A DNA stretch of 64,000 nt from Ailurus styani (Eukaryota > Chordata > Mammalia > Carnivora > Ailuridae). The position numbers and the translations under genes are program-made. Of this stretch, positions 1 to 12,465 are shown piece after piece (the stretch's first letter is position 1; the number at the start of each line of letters is the position of its first letter). The stretch covers positions 1,683,297 to 1,747,296 of the forward strand of contig LNAC01000032.1 of assembly GCA_002007465.1 (NCBI GenBank), written 5' to 3'. The notes beneath the pieces were generated by a model, which saw nothing but the letters and a program-made list of their open reading frames with translations, searched no databases and was not told the DNA's origin.

Positions 1-604
1 TATTTGAAGATGACGGCGGCTGCATGTAACTTAAATCTAATTAATCTTTCTTTGTGAACAGTCTTTGCCCTCAGATTTGATTGCATAAGCTGCATTTCCC
101 CCAAATGATTCCTTTGTTAATCTTGCACATTTCCTTTATGCTGTCATAATTTCTTGAAAATTTTCTCACCATTTCTTTGTGACATTACATGTAAGTATTC
201 CATTTGTAATATAGCCAAAGCATCACTTTTATGGAAACTAAATAGAACTTGTGGTAAAAAATAGAATACTGTATTTTTGCTACATTATCTCTTTCCTATA
301 ACATTAACTATAAACTTGCTTCTTGTCTAGAAATTCAAATACTTCAATTGGAAATCTGTTTATTGCTAGCCTTTCCAAATCAGCTTGACATAACCTTCAT
401 GTTAATGTGGATTTCTAGTTCCTTACTTGTTAAATCTACCTTTTCTCGAACAAAGCCATCATTCTTCTCCCTACCTATAAAATTCTACAAAAGATTTAAG
501 TTGGTAGTTTTGACTTTACTATATTTTCCCTACTGCACATAAAACCTCTTAAAGGAAAACACTTTGTTAAAAATATTTAGGTCACTAGGAAATAGTGTAA
601 AATG
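1..604. other. Unique AT-rich intron sequence
   Basis: I recognise no gene or repeat here. Confidence 0.5.
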
Positions 605-805
605 ATAATAGAGTTAACATTCACGGGGCATTTGCTGTGCCCTGTATGCCCTGAATGCTTTACATGGATTACCTCCTTTGGAGTAGTTATCACACCCATT
701 TTACAGATAAGGAGACTGGGTGTTCGTAGGTTGAGGAACCTACCCAACATCACAAAACTGGGAAGTGCTGGAGCCAGAAATGAGTCATGACAGTCTGATT
801 TCAAA
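605..805 (-). repeat. MIR SINE, antisense
   Basis: The stretch has 'cccattttacagataaggagactg' signatures, then 'aacctacccaacatcacaaa' and 'ctggagccag', the reverse complement of the MIR body. It is an ancient, diverged copy. Confidence 0.7.
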
Positions 806-976
806 ATCCATATTTTTAATCACTACCTAATATGGCCTCTAAATTATTTCGTTTGGTTTTCTAATCCTTCAGATTTTGCAGTTGACAGTGATTATGTAAA
901 TATCCTGTGCTTGGAGTAGATTGGGAGGAAAGGATCATCTTATTTTTTATCTTATTGGTGAATTATATTTCTTTCT

Positions 977-1166
977 TTCTCCTTTTTTAAAATATTTTAT
1001 TTATTTATTTGACAGAGAGAGAGAGATTACAAGTAGGCAGAGAGAGAGGAGGAAGCAGGCTCCCTGCTGAGCAGAGAGCCCGATTCAGGGCTGGATCCCA
1101 AGACCCTGAGATCATGACCTGAGCTGAAGGCAGAGGTTTTAACCCACTGAGCCACCCAGGTGCCCC
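977..1166 (-). repeat. Carnivore tRNA-type SINE (Can-SINE), antisense
   Basis: A T-rich start and TTTATTTATTTGACAGAGAGAG run are followed by the body, ending CCACCCAGGTGCCCC. Target duplications are AATTATATTTCTTTCT at 961-976 and AATTGTATTTCTTTCT at 1167-1182, differing at one base. Confidence 0.93.
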
Positions 1167-1182
1167 AATTGTATTTCTTTCT

Positions 1183-2067
1183 ATCAGGTGTTTTGTGTTT
1201 TTCTAAGAATAAGAAGGTTTAGTGATCATTCAGAGAGTGAAAATGATTCATAATATCAAAGATATTTGAATTATATTTAAATTGCATCTGCCATATGGAA
1301 AAATATTTATTCAACTAAATAGGACAGGTTACTTCATCATCTTATGCAAAGCCTTACATCTGCATGGATTATGGGGCTCTGCACTTCAAGCAAGTGTTGG
1401 TATCATGAACAGAAGCACGCACTTGTCCAGAAGTATGGATTCTCAGCCTGTCTCCCTGTGTTTCTGAGCACATCTGCTTAACCATCACATTCTGCATTCA
1501 GCTTACCCAAGGCCGCCTTCTGGCTCACAGAGGCTTATCTGCAAGATAGCTTGGGTTTTAGGAACTAGGCATCAGCTTAAGCAACTTAGTGTTTCTATGT
1601 TTGCTTAAAGAAAAGTAGCACACCATAAATCGAGAACATTTTCAGGAAGTATCTGATGTTGATGTAGGGTCACAAAAATGCTGTCTAGAGTAACAAAAAG
1701 GCCTTCATGCCTGCACCTTCATATAGTGCTGGAAAGACATAGTTTACTGAAGTAGAGGCCTTCACAACAGTGATATACCATCTGTCCCTGGTGGATGTGA
1801 TCACTTCATCACTTCAAATGATTGCTATTTACATCTTAAAAAGTGAAACTGGTTGTTTACCTAAGGTAATATAATTTTGATTAACATAGTTCATCTGAGA
1901 GCAACTGCTCCCATAATCACACAGGAGAAAGAGCTGTTAGGAGTTCTGTAGCTTTGACAGGGCTGCTTCTTGGTTGGTGTGTTTATATAAAATTACAAAT
2001 AGAAGAAACTGAACTTGAAAAAAAGGGTAACAGAGTTGGCAAATGGAATTTTAAACCTATAGCAGTT

Positions 2068-2068
<1 letters not shown>
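1183..2068. other. Unique intron sequence
   Basis: No repeat family or exon recognised. Confidence 0.45.

Positions 2069-2110
<42 letters not shown>
2069..2110. repeat. (AAT)n microsatellite
   Basis: About fourteen uninterrupted AAT units lie directly before the next SINE. Confidence 0.95.
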
Positions 2111-2111
<1 letters not shown>

Positions 2112-2119
2112 GCCAGTCT

Positions 2120-2300
2120 CTTTTTTTTAAAGGTTTTATTTATTTATTTGACAGAGAGAGACAGTGAGAGAGGGAGTGGAAGAGGGAGAAGCAGGCTTCC
2201 CAGCCAGCAGAGAGCATAATGCGGGGCTTGATCCCAGGACCCCGGGATCATGACCTAAGCTGAAGGCAGACGCTTAACAACTAAGCCACCCAGGCACCCC
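2120..2300 (-). repeat. Can-SINE, antisense
   Basis: The body ends CCACCCAGGCACCCC. Imperfect target duplications are AAAGCCAGTCTCTT near 2110 and AAATCCAGTCTCTT near 2302. The first of these sits directly after the AAT repeat. Confidence 0.92.
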
Positions 2301-2315
2301 TAAATCCAGTCTCTT

Positions 2316-5267
2316 AGTTGCAAACTATAGAAGTTTTATTCTCTGCTGAGAAAATGATAGTAGGGCAGAGTCTGTTTACGGCTGACACACTATTCTAACG
2401 TGCATGAAGAAAGTGTGCATTACATGCTGAGTGACGACAGCAACGTCCATTTGGCTCTCCTGACACCAGTTCATGCTTTTCCATAGCTTCGTTCCAATTC
2501 CACATACCTCCACTCTGTTTCTATATCTGAAACCTCCATTCAGTTCATAAATTTATCTTCAGCTTCTGCATAAATCTGAATCTTGGGTATGCAAAGACCA
2601 AATTTCTAGTTTTGGTTAACAGATTCTGTTGCTCCTTCACGTAATTCTGAGCATGTGGGTGTCTCCCAGAGGGGTTGCCTGGGGTTGAGGGGGCAGCTTG
2701 GTCTCCTCTCTCATTTTCTAGCTAAGAGCCTGTAAGAAGGCAGAAGGATACCCTATCAAGTCCAGCTAGGCCTCGTTTTCCAAAACACTCTGGTCTCCTA
2801 CCCCATTGTGGTACATTTTATTGTTGTCTTACTCAGAACGATTTTTTCAAAGGGTTTTCAGGAAGGCAACTGATTTTCAGAGTCTGGGAGGGTTTGGTTC
2901 AGGATCCTCCAGGCTTTCCCAAGAGAGGCATGAACTGCAGTGTCTTTATATGATCTTTTGGTATGAAGCCTTTGAGCCCAGACATATTGGCCGCACATGT
3001 GCCGCACTCTGGCAGCGTGCGCTAAGATAAGTCAGAGAGAACCCACAGACTCTATCCATTTCCTCATGTTTTGATTTTGCCTTGTTATGCCCTCTTCCAA
3101 TAAAGAATAATGGGGTGAGTTTCCTTTGTTCCCCAAAGTATGTCTGAGCACCAAATTTTCACTCTTCCTAGATTAAAAAAAAAACCCACCATGTAATTTT
3201 AGAGGAGAAATACATATATCATCTACTTTGTTCTAATGGAAGCAGAGTCCTCAGTGTGTCTTCGGTGTTTTGACAGATGTAAAATGGAATGGCTTCTCAG
3301 TGCACATGAGAATAATTAATGAGTTAGTATCAATATAATGATACTATGTCTATTCACTGTTATCTAAAGAAGTAGGATTTGGGGAGTATTAGAAATTTTG
3401 ACTCATCATGTTGAATATGTAAGTCATTTTGTCACATGTGCTAATTTCTAGTATATTGCAACAATATTCAAGCTGAAAACAATTTTATTTAAGATAATGT
3501 TTTGCCATATTAATAACCAATGGTTGATTATATAGGAGTAAAATAAAGCAAATGGTATTCTTTATAAACTTAAAAAAATTAGATAAAGACAGAAATGTGG
3601 GCCAAGGATTCAAATGCCTGATTAGTATATGTTTTAGCTGATTTGTTGTTGTCTAATTTGTTAGTAGCCTCTGCTTTACCTTCTGTAGTTTTTGAAAAAC
3701 CTGTTTTCAAGTGTTGTCTTTGTAACTTTGATGACTTAAAGGAAGGCTTATTTTGACTTTCAGGGGAGGATTTGCAAACTAATCGTCAACAATCCACATT
3801 TCCACTGATGAATGTCTACAATCTTAAAGTTTTCAGACATGTGGCATGAAGTATGTTGCCAAAATGTAGTATCATAATGCTGTGTGATATAAATAATTTG
3901 ATTGAGTTGACAGTCAGCTACCAAACATAAGAAGCTTATGTCAAGTACTAGGTATGACTATGAATCAAGCTAAGTCCAAAAGAAAGTTGTAGTGACAGGT
4001 AAAGGAATAGAAGATTCCTAAGTTACTAAATATAAAGGCACACATTATCTTTGAGTAATCATTTTTAAAACTTTAAATAAAGGAAGGAAGGAAAGTAAAA
4101 AAAAAATCATGGTACAAAGTGAACTTGAATGTTCAAGAGGATTATGGTGATGTATTTAATGGCTGGCTCTCTTACGATGGAGTTCCGTGTTTGGGCCAAG
4201 CAAATGTAATGGAAATGAGAAAAATTAAATTCAAGAGTTTGCCTTGTGAAACCTCCAGTTCTTCTGGCAGAATCTGAATGAGGACTTGTTTAACTAGTCA
4301 GCCCTAAATATTATCTCTTTTCCAACATGTGCCTGTGGTTTGGATGAATTTCCTCTGTACTTTAATGCAACTGTCAATGGAGAAAGGAGGGGATCACTGT
4401 CCCTCTCAGAAAGGATATTTTACACTTGTAGAAAAGTTTACAAAATTCTGGAAGACAGGATTTAGTCATCATTCACTCATTTATTATTTCATTCATTTAT
4501 TGCTTCATTTATTCAACAAACATTTTTTAAAGCACTTTCAATTATTATGTGAATTTGATTTGAGATATTACATAAAAATATAAGGCCTTTAAAATTATGG
4601 CTTTTTTGATTTGTTATGGATGTTTTCCAATAAAGTTTTTTAAGTAGTTAAAAACATTTTTGCCCTGAGGAACATTGAAAAAAATCAGGAAGAGTTGCTA
4701 TGGTTTTAGAACATGTTGAAGTCTTTTGATGATTATCTTGAAATAACCAAAATGTTATCATCTAGATTACATTAAGAATTAGTGCAAAACATGCTTTTAA
4801 AATTTTGGGCCCCCATAGGCTTTGCTTTAGATATATTTTATAGGACTGTCATTAGTTCTGGAAATATTTCTTATTCCTTAGACCACAGCATTCTATTTTT
4901 AAACCTACCTTTTGGCTGTGTGTATTTTTTTAGAGGAAGGATTAAATTAGTTGAGATGTTAAAGAACTTTTACTTGTAATTCACAAAAGGGTTGAGAATT
5001 CCATCCCAGACTAATGAGGGCAAGGGGAAAGTGAATTTTAGTTTGTCTTTTTCAAAGCATTATTAAAATCATGTCTGATAGTTCCCTTTTAATTTATTGT
5101 CCAAGCTCTCCATGTGTCTGGAAGAATTACTAAGTCTAAGATTTCTGGTTTTGTTCACCCCAGAGTAGGAAATTTGACCAATGTTCACTTTAACTTTCTA
5201 GTGAGGATTTAAAAAAAAAAAAAGTGACTGTAGTTTAAATGAATTGTGAAGTGGTTGTCACAGTTAA
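2316..5267. other. Mostly unique AT-rich intron sequence
   Basis: A short L2-like 3'-end piece with 'tttattcaacaaacattt' is visible around 4465-4540. A-rich runs occur near 3174 and 5208. I see nothing else. Confidence 0.45.
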
Positions 5268-5486
5268 ATTTTTTTTTCTTTTTTTTTTTAAAGATTTTAT
5301 TTATTTATTCATTTGACACAGAGAGAGAGATTACAAGTAGGCAGAGGTAGGCAGAGAGAGAGGAGAGAGGGGAAGCAGGCTCCCTGCTGAGCAGAGAGCC
5401 CGATGTGGGCCTCGATCCCAGGACCCTGGGATCATGACCTGAGCCGAAGGCAGCGGCTTTAACCCACTGAGCCACCCAGGCACCCA
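5268..5486 (-). repeat. Can-SINE, antisense, younger subtype
   Basis: A long T run, then AAGATTTTATTTATTTATTC, GATTACAAGTAGGCAGAG and an end at CCACCCAGGCACCC. The internal GATTACAAGTAGGCAGAG is the subtype I associate with musteloids. Confidence 0.93.
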
Positions 5487-5499
5487 AATTTTTTTTTTT

Positions 5500-5600
5500 C
5501 TAACAGTAGTTCATCTAATCTTCAAGCCTCTGAACTTAGGTTATTGTTGTTCCCATTCTACAGATGAGAAGTCTGGGGCTCCGATTCAAACTAGATCTCT
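5500..5600 (-). repeat. MIR fragment, antisense
   Basis: 'cccattctacagatgagaagtctggggctc' resembles the antisense MIR core. Confidence 0.5.
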
Positions 5601-6590
5601 TCTGACAAGTTGTTTGCTCTTTTTCATTGCAACTTAGCTACCTACAAGAAATCTTGGGACTTAATAAGAATGCCATACATATAGAAGGCACTAGAGTGGT
5701 CTTAGAAACATTATTATTTACCTATACAGTTAGCAAATTCATAGTTTTGTTTTTGATTGACTAAGGAGAACATGTTTTAGGAGTTTTGTTTTATTCATCA
5801 TTTAGTATAAGTACCTTAAAATTTGAGGTAGCTTCTAAAAGAGTAAGAGGGCGAGAGAGTGAAACTTGAGGATTGTCCTAAAGGAAGTTTCTTCTTGGCT
5901 GAAAGTACTATTCATTTCACTGGGGGGGGTCGGGGGGGGTGGTAGACTGTGTGTGCACACATGTGCCTCTATGCATTTTACTTCTTTTCGGGCTCTGTGC
6001 CTCTGTCTTAGCTCTCATCATGGACCAGTGCTAGTCACTTGTCTAATGGCCACTTTCCCTTGGTCACAAATAGCTTCCTTTATTGCATTAGAGGGATATA
6101 AATTTTTCGTGATCCCAAGCTGAGTTTTAACCAGTCACCTCAAGGTGAAAAGCTCAGTATCACATTACTGTTTCCTTGGGCTGTCATCCATTGCCCTTGA
6201 CCAACGTGTCATAAATGTTTGAAGAGTCTGTAGCTCTTTCAGCTTTGGGCTTGGTTCTAATCTGAGGTCTACAGCATGGGCTCACATCTCAATGAATCTT
6301 GGAAAACTTCTCCTGCACTTGTGTGTTCATGCAGAGCAGCCAAACTCTTCAAAATAAGTGGTGATGTGTCCTGGCCTATTTCAGATTAAAATGGATTCCC
6401 TCCGAGTCTGGTGTTAAGGACAACAGCACTGCACAGGGCTTTTTTCACCCAAAGGGTTATTAGTCAGACATGTGAGCCAGTACTAGTAAGCAGGAAAGGG
6501 AAGAATTGTCCTGGAAATGCTTTGGCTGACTTCTAAAAGGGCTCTCAGAAAGTGATGTATGCTTTTTAGCAGTCTATTGTGAACTCTGTG
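5601..6590. other. Unique intron sequence with a G-run
   Basis: It is unique apart from the double G8 tract at 5922-5939, described in the findings. Confidence 0.45.
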
Positions 6591-7030
6591 TTAAGTGTTG
6601 TGGATATGCATAAAAGTATAGGACAGACAGACACACAAAGACAATTTGGATTAAAATAACTTTTTAAGCAATAATATAGGACATCTTAGAAAGAAATGCA
6701 TGATAATTGAGAATTAAATCGTATAGACAATTGCTGTAGGGTTTTGAGAGCAGGGGGTTACTTTGCACTGATGAAGACTTCTCAGTGAGATTAGTTTGAG
6801 CTGCGTTTCAGAGATGGAATCTGGAGGGACAAAAGGAAGAGTGTGGGTCTTTGGGAGAAAGCCAGAAAAAGGGAAAGCTTTTTAGAGGAGTAGAGAAGAG
6901 TCTAATCTAGTTAAGGGTTTACAGGAAGGAGAATCAAAGCAACAAAGTAGAAGTTAAGGCTATGGGCCAGATTATAGAAGCCCTTAGATGCCAGGCTGTG
7001 GACCCGACTTTATCCCAGAGTATTTCATAA
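6590..7030 (+). repeat. L2 LINE fragment
   Basis: Phrases such as 'tatagaagcccttagatgccaggctgtggacccgactttatccc' follow the L2 3' region that usually reads 'gccaggctaaggagtttggactttat'. It is ancient and diverged. Confidence 0.6.
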
Positions 7031-7228
7031 TATGCTGCCTCCAATTTCCTATTCAACTATTTACACATCTCTTTGTTTTCCAAGGATGTTGCCAAATTTG
7101 TATTTGCCCTTCACAGTGGGGAAGAAAAAGAAGGAAATCAGCAAATGTAGATTCTGTTCTTGTACATAAAAAATCAGGCTTTGGTGAAGCAAGGACGCTT
7201 TTCAGGTTATTTCTTTTTCTTTCTTTTT

Positions 7229-7427
7229 TATTTAATTTAAAGATTTTATTTATTTATTTGACAGAGAAAGACACAGAGAGAGAGGGAACACCAGCAGGGG
7301 GAGTGGGAGAGGGAGAAGCAGGCTCACCCGCAGAGCAGGGAGCCCAATGCAGGGCTCGATCCCAGGACCCTGGGATCATGACCTGAACCAAGGCAGACCC
7401 TTAACAACTGAGCCACCCAGGCATCCC
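7229..7427 (-). repeat. Can-SINE, antisense
   Basis: AGATTTTATTTATTTATTTGACAGAG start, body, and an end at CCACCCAGGCATCCC. It faces the sense copy that begins only about 33 bp downstream. Confidence 0.93.
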
Positions 7428-7459
7428 AGAGTATTTCACTAAAAAAAAGTATCTTTGTT

Positions 7460-7659
7460 TGGGTGCCTGGGTGGCTCAGTGGGTTAAGCCTCTGCCTTCA
7501 GCTCAGGTCATGATCTCAGCGTCCTGGGATCAAGCCCTGCATCGGGCTCTCTGCTTAATAGGGAGCCTGCTTCCCCCTCTCTCTCTGCCTGCCTCTCTGC
7601 CTACTTGTGATCTCTCTCTCTGTCAAGTAAATAAATAAAATCTTTAAAAAAAAAAAAAA
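7460..7659 (+). repeat. Can-SINE, sense
   Basis: It opens GGGTGCCTGGGTGGCTCAGT and ends in AAATAAATAAAATCTTT plus an A tail. Target duplications containing AAAAGTATCTTTGTT lie at about 7445-7459 and 7656-7670. Confidence 0.95.
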
Positions 7660-9335
7660 GTATCTTTGTTCAAACCAGGCTGTGAATATTAGCAACCTTG
7701 ATTTAACATGTGTTGATGTTCATTCATCTTTTAAAGATGTCAATCACTAATGCTGAGTCCAAAAGACAGTTTTTGTGCTTGTTATATCATATCATGTGAC
7801 TCACTGTAGTTCTCAATGATGTTAATTCAGAAAATAAACTTTTAAGTGGAATTTAAAATTGATATGTTCTACTTGGCATTCTGACCAAGAGTAAGTGTAT
7901 GAAACCTAAGGAGGAAAGAAGGCTTTTTTTTTTAATAGCACTTGCTTATAAGTATATTGTCTTTAATAAGACATTCAGACATAGCATAACTATATTTCAG
8001 CACCTGTGAGAAATTTGTTTAGTTCTGGTTTCTGTAAGTTTTAGAACTGTGTATTTTAAATTTAATTTCTAAAAACAATTGCAGGGTTTCCTAACAGCTT
8101 CTTGAATTTTTGATAAATGCAATGAAATGACTGATGACAGATATCTTCCTCTATGTTTAATTAAGATGCAAAGTCATTTACCGAAGGGAAAAATTATTAT
8201 GTGAAGATAGAGTATAGAAAAAAAAATAAAGAAAACCTGTTAACCGGGAAATAGTAGAAGATGAAGACTCAGATTAAACTTTCATGAATAAAAATTATCA
8301 AAGATGTGTTTTATAGAAGAAATTGTATAAAGTCATCAGCTCTTTATGCTTTTTCTAGTTCCATTGTATGAACTTAAACGATTTAGAGAAAAAGCAATTT
8401 GCTTCAAAAATAACTTCACTTTATTCTGAAATAGAAGCATTTTATATTTATAGATACGCTTTATTCTGAAGTAGAAATCTTTTACATATATATAATAAAT
8501 TTTGTAAGCTCAAACTTCATGCAGAATAGAGTGCTTCATATTTATGTCAGTTCCACTGAATCTTGGAGAAAACATTACCTATTCAGCAATATAGTTCTAA
8601 AACCTATTCAGAAAGTCACATTAACTATGCTAACTGCCTCAAATAGATCTGACCTCATTGTTTAGGATCATTCATATAAGAACTGGGGTGAAGTTCACCT
8701 TTGCATTTTTGATAAAAGGACAGAATAAATAAAATCAGTACAATTATGTATAAAAACTTACTTCCAAGCACTTTTGAGTTCTCCACTTTGTAGAAAGGAA
8801 GAGAAGCTAATGTTTAGTATAAAGAAGCGTTGCCATGTTCCTTCCTCAGGTCCTGTGAGGTAGGCATTCTAGTGAAGAAATTGAAGATCAGAAATGAAAC
8901 TGACCTGCACAGTTTAATCCCAATTGGATTAAAGTTGTTTCATTGGAAGAACTTTTCTTTCCTGACTTTTTGTAATAGGCACGACTCTTACCTTTTACTA
9001 TCGAATTTTGCCATGGGGAAGGGTGAGGTCAGTCTGATTTTTTTCCTTTTCTTTTAGTAATGACCTGATCTTGGTGCCAGGATGATGAAATGATTCTTTA
9101 TCCAAAGTTTTTAAATGTTATGTCTCCACTTTGGTTGTTCCGTGTCAGTTTTTCCTGGGATGAAACGACCCTTTTAATTCAGGGTTTTTTTTTGGTTTAA
9201 GACGCCCTTGAACTTCCACTTCCAGGTTTCCCACTGTGTCCAGCCCCCATCTTCAGGCATCAGTCAGGTACAGGCACAGCTCGTACTGCCGTCCCCTCTG
9301 CAACTTTGTGTTAATAAAGAGTTGTTAAGTTTCAC
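7660..9335. other. Unique AT-rich intron sequence
   Basis: No repeat family or exon recognised in about 1.7 kb. Confidence 0.45.
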
Positions 9336-9339
9336 AAGA

Positions 9340-9470
9340 CTAAGTCGAATAGGACAAGGTACTTGCTCTCTTGAAGTTTACGGGTTTGTGAGGGAAGCAG
9401 ACAGATGAATCACTGGTTTTAGTACAGTAGGGTTCTTGTGATGATAGAAATATCCAGTGGCTTCACTAAA
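9340..9470 (+). repeat. Possible L2 fragment
   Basis: 'ataggacaaggtacttgctctcttgaagttta' resembles the L2 phrase about tissue-wide 'gacaaggtccctgccctcatggagctta'. Weak. Confidence 0.35.
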
Positions 9471-9584
9471 AGAACAAACATCTCAAATCTATTCCTGGAA
9501 AACCCTGAAAGGCTTAAAAAAAACTATTGATAGTCACTATTATTTTTATAGTAGAGTTAATTTTCCTATCTTCAATGCAGTTTA

Positions 9585-9750
9585 GATGAAAGAGAAGTGG
9601 ATTCTAGTCCTTGGTCTGTCCCCAGGTTCTAAAGTGATGACCTAATTTATCTAGAAGTATTTGCTCATCTTTCCCATGGGAGTAAGATACATGGTTTATT
9701 CTAATCTGTGGGATTATGGCAAAGTTAAAATGAGGTATTTTAAAAATTGA
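9585..9750 (+). repeat. Possible MIR fragment
   Basis: 'gtggattctagtccttggtctg' followed by 'gctcatctttcccatgggagtaagatac' resembles the sense MIR. Diverged. Confidence 0.4.
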
Positions 9751-9784
9751 GTACTACTCCTAAAATATACCTTAAAGCTTTCTT

Positions 9785-9890
9785 CCTCCCTCCCTCCCTC
9801 CCTCCCTCCCTCCCTCCCTTCCTTCCTTCCTTCCTTCCTTCCTTCCTTCCTTCCTTCCTTTCTTTCTTTCTTTCTTCTTTCTTTTGTTTT
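9785..9890. repeat. Compound (CCCT)n(CCTT)n(CTTT)n microsatellite
   Basis: The order is CCCT units, then CCTT units, then CTTT units, running straight into the T-rich end of an antisense SINE. The whole tract lies inside that SINE's target duplications, so it grew from the SINE's A-tail. Confidence 0.93.
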
Positions 9891-10066
9891 AAGATTTTAT
9901 TTATTTGAGAGAGAGAAAGAAAGAGCATGAGTGGGGAGAGGGGCAGAGAGAGGGAGATGAGAAAGCTCCTTGCTGAGCCTGGTGTGGGGCTTAATCCCAG
10001 GACCCTGAGTTCATGACTTGAGCCAAAGGCAGATGCTTAATGGACTGAGCTACCCTGGTGCCCCAA
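9891..10066 (-). repeat. Can-SINE, antisense, older subtype
   Basis: AAGATTTTATTTATTTGAGAGAGAG start; the end is CTACCCTGGTGCCCC. Target duplications are CTTAAAGCTTTCTT at 9771-9784 and CTTAATGCTTTCTT at 10067-10080. Confidence 0.9.
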
Positions 10067-10737
10067 CTTAATGCTTTCTTATCATTAGATTCATTATTAT
10101 TTCTGTCTCTAGTGGTTAGGGGAGACTGAGTTGGCATATAATTTGTGACCTCTATAGATAATGAATATGAAATATAGCATACAGCCTGGAATATTATAAA
10201 TAATAAATACGAGCTACTGCAGAATGCACTAAAAGTAGTAATTTTTTCATGAAATGGCAGTTATTCATCATGGATGCCTTTTGCCTTGACTCTCCCCATA
10301 GACTCTGACAATGCACAGTTTTCTCATTTATACAGTTTGGAGGCTGTATATTTGGGTCAATAAAATTGGAAAAGTGAAACTGGTCTCATTTAACAATTTC
10401 TTCATTATGAATTATATTGAAGATGAAATCTTATTAGCAGGCTTGGAATTGTCTTATGTATATGGATTAAAAGCAATCCAGACCTCTTACTACTAGAAAG
10501 TTTAAAAATTTATGGTTTCATGTAGACTTTAAAAATTTGAGCTTGTTCTCACAACCTGTATGTGGTGAAGATCTCAGAACCACTGACTTGAACCCCAACT
10601 CAGGTTGGACACGGTTGGTATTGGAGACTTAAATTGTGCCCCCATGCCTGACCCTTGTTGTGGAGCCATAATTATTCCAATGCTTAAGAAATTCCAAATA
10701 ATTTTTGTCATCTAATGATATTAGAAATGTAGGCTTA

Positions 10738-10932
10738 GGGGCACCTGGGTGGCTCAGTGGGTTAAGTCTCTGCCTTCGGCTCAGGTCATGATCTTAGGGT
10801 CCTGGGATGGAGCCCCGCATCTGGCTCCCAGCTCAGCCAGGAACCTGCTTCTCCCTCTCCCTCTGCCTGCCTATCTGCCTACTTGTGATCTCTCTCTCTG
10901 TCAAATAAATAAAAATATTTATTTATAAAAAA
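10738..10932 (+). repeat. Can-SINE, sense
   Basis: It opens GGGGCACCTGGGTGGCTCAG and ends with an AAATAAATAAAAATA tail. Target duplications are AGAAATGTAGGCTTA at 10723-10737 and AGAAATGTTAGGCTTA at 10933-10948. Confidence 0.95.
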
Positions 10933-10948
10933 AGAAATGTTAGGCTTA

Positions 10949-12344
10949 TGAAGCTGAGAAAATAGAAGATGTTTTCACTTTGCTTTTATTTATAGTTAAC
11001 TCTCCTTTGGAACCTTCAACTTAAATTTATACCTAGGCAGATTAGAAAAAAATATTTCTTAATGAATGATGGATACCTAGTATCTATTTTTGAAATTTAG
11101 GGAATGATGAGATTACAAAATAAAAAGCAAAGCCACAGATATTATCACTAACTTTGGTAATTTTGGACTACATAGAATATCTGTGACACTACCTAAATTC
11201 CTTATATACATCATTGCCCCAAATGTCTTTTAGTAGATTTTTTTATGAGTTAGCATATAAGATAAAAGGTTTTATTTTAAAGGTGTCTTCCCTAGTTTAT
11301 AAATCATCTTCTCTTTGTATCTGCGCAATAGTGTTTTGATGAACACCTGTGCAAAGCACTGTATAAGATGCTTTTCATCAATTAAATTCAACTGAGACAA
11401 CCTCTCACCTGTGTTAACTAACCTTCCCTAGTATCAGACAAGATCGCTAAGTTTAAAAGTTACAAAGCATTTATCTCATACTGAAATTAGCAATGTAAAA
11501 TATGCCTTTCTATGTATGTTGCTTATTTTTAAAACATAATTTTAAGTTTTAAATATTTTTTGGTGAAAATGTATTTTCAATGAAAAAAGGGAAACTTAGA
11601 GTCTATTCATTACCTAGAAGCTTCAGGGTATTAAATGACTCCTTCACTAACTTTTTGGATGCCAGTCAATTTGTGTGTTGTTTTTAAAATATAATGATAT
11701 GGATAGTATATAGAATGAAGCTTAAATAATAATCAGAGAACAGTGTCTATCTCAGTCCACTGCAGCTATTTGACCCAGTATTTAACTGTATGGGAATTCT
11801 AACTACTCAAGAAAAAATACAGGTGAGACATACTATGCAGAGAGCAATACATTTTTGAGGAATATAGATCCTAATGTGTATACTCAAATGTCTGTATTCA
11901 ATAACAGAGCTTGTTAAAATAAAGAAGGCAGAAGAAAAATAACATGCCTTCCTGGAGGTGTAGCAAGCAGCTACATGTTTATGATCTTAACTTAAAGGGG
12001 TCAAAAAGAGCAGAGGACAATAGAACGTGAAACAGGATCTCGAGTCTTATAGGTGAGTCTATTTTCTTATGTGTGCACATAAGTTAGAGTTCATTTCTGT
12101 CTTTCAGGCAAGGGTGCTACATGGGTGGCTTCAGAGAAGGCCATTAGACTTTGAGGCGTAGGTTAGACAGTTTTGTTTCTATGCCTGGTGCTATTTCTGT
12201 GGCTGTAGGGAGTGCGGGAGAGGACAATTAGAAGGGAGGGGTTGAGGAGAGGTAATATGATTAAATTTATGTTATAGGGGAGGAGCCCCTTATTTGTTCT
12301 GCCTTGTCAAAAGCTTTATGTCAATCTAAAGATCCTAAAGTACT
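10949..12344. other. Unique AT-rich intron sequence
   Basis: No repeat family or exon recognised. Confidence 0.45.
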
Positions 12345-12465
12345 TACTTGTCCACAGGACTTATGACTATTGATATTGAACTTAATCATCCTATATATGC
12401 TGTTTTCCCCAAAGAAAGTTTTTGGGTCTTGTTTTTGCTAAAATTAAAAATAATGCCACAGCATG
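12345..12465 (-). repeat. L1M 3'-end fragment, antisense
   Basis: 'ttatgactattgatattgaacttaatcatc' matches, with changes, the phrase 'ttatgactgttgatgttgaccttaatcacc' inside the larger L1M piece 1 kb downstream. It is therefore a second copy or a split part of the same family. Confidence 0.55.

Noticed and set aside
5305..5487. Minus-strand frame with 'GAWVAQWVKAAAFGSGHDPRV'-type sequence, seen again near 24.8 kb
   Set aside because: It is the translated sense strand of the Can-SINE head, repeated wherever the SINE occurs.
6988..7386. Plus-strand open frame of 132 codons
   Set aside because: Its second half is an antisense SINE and its first half is L2-derived.
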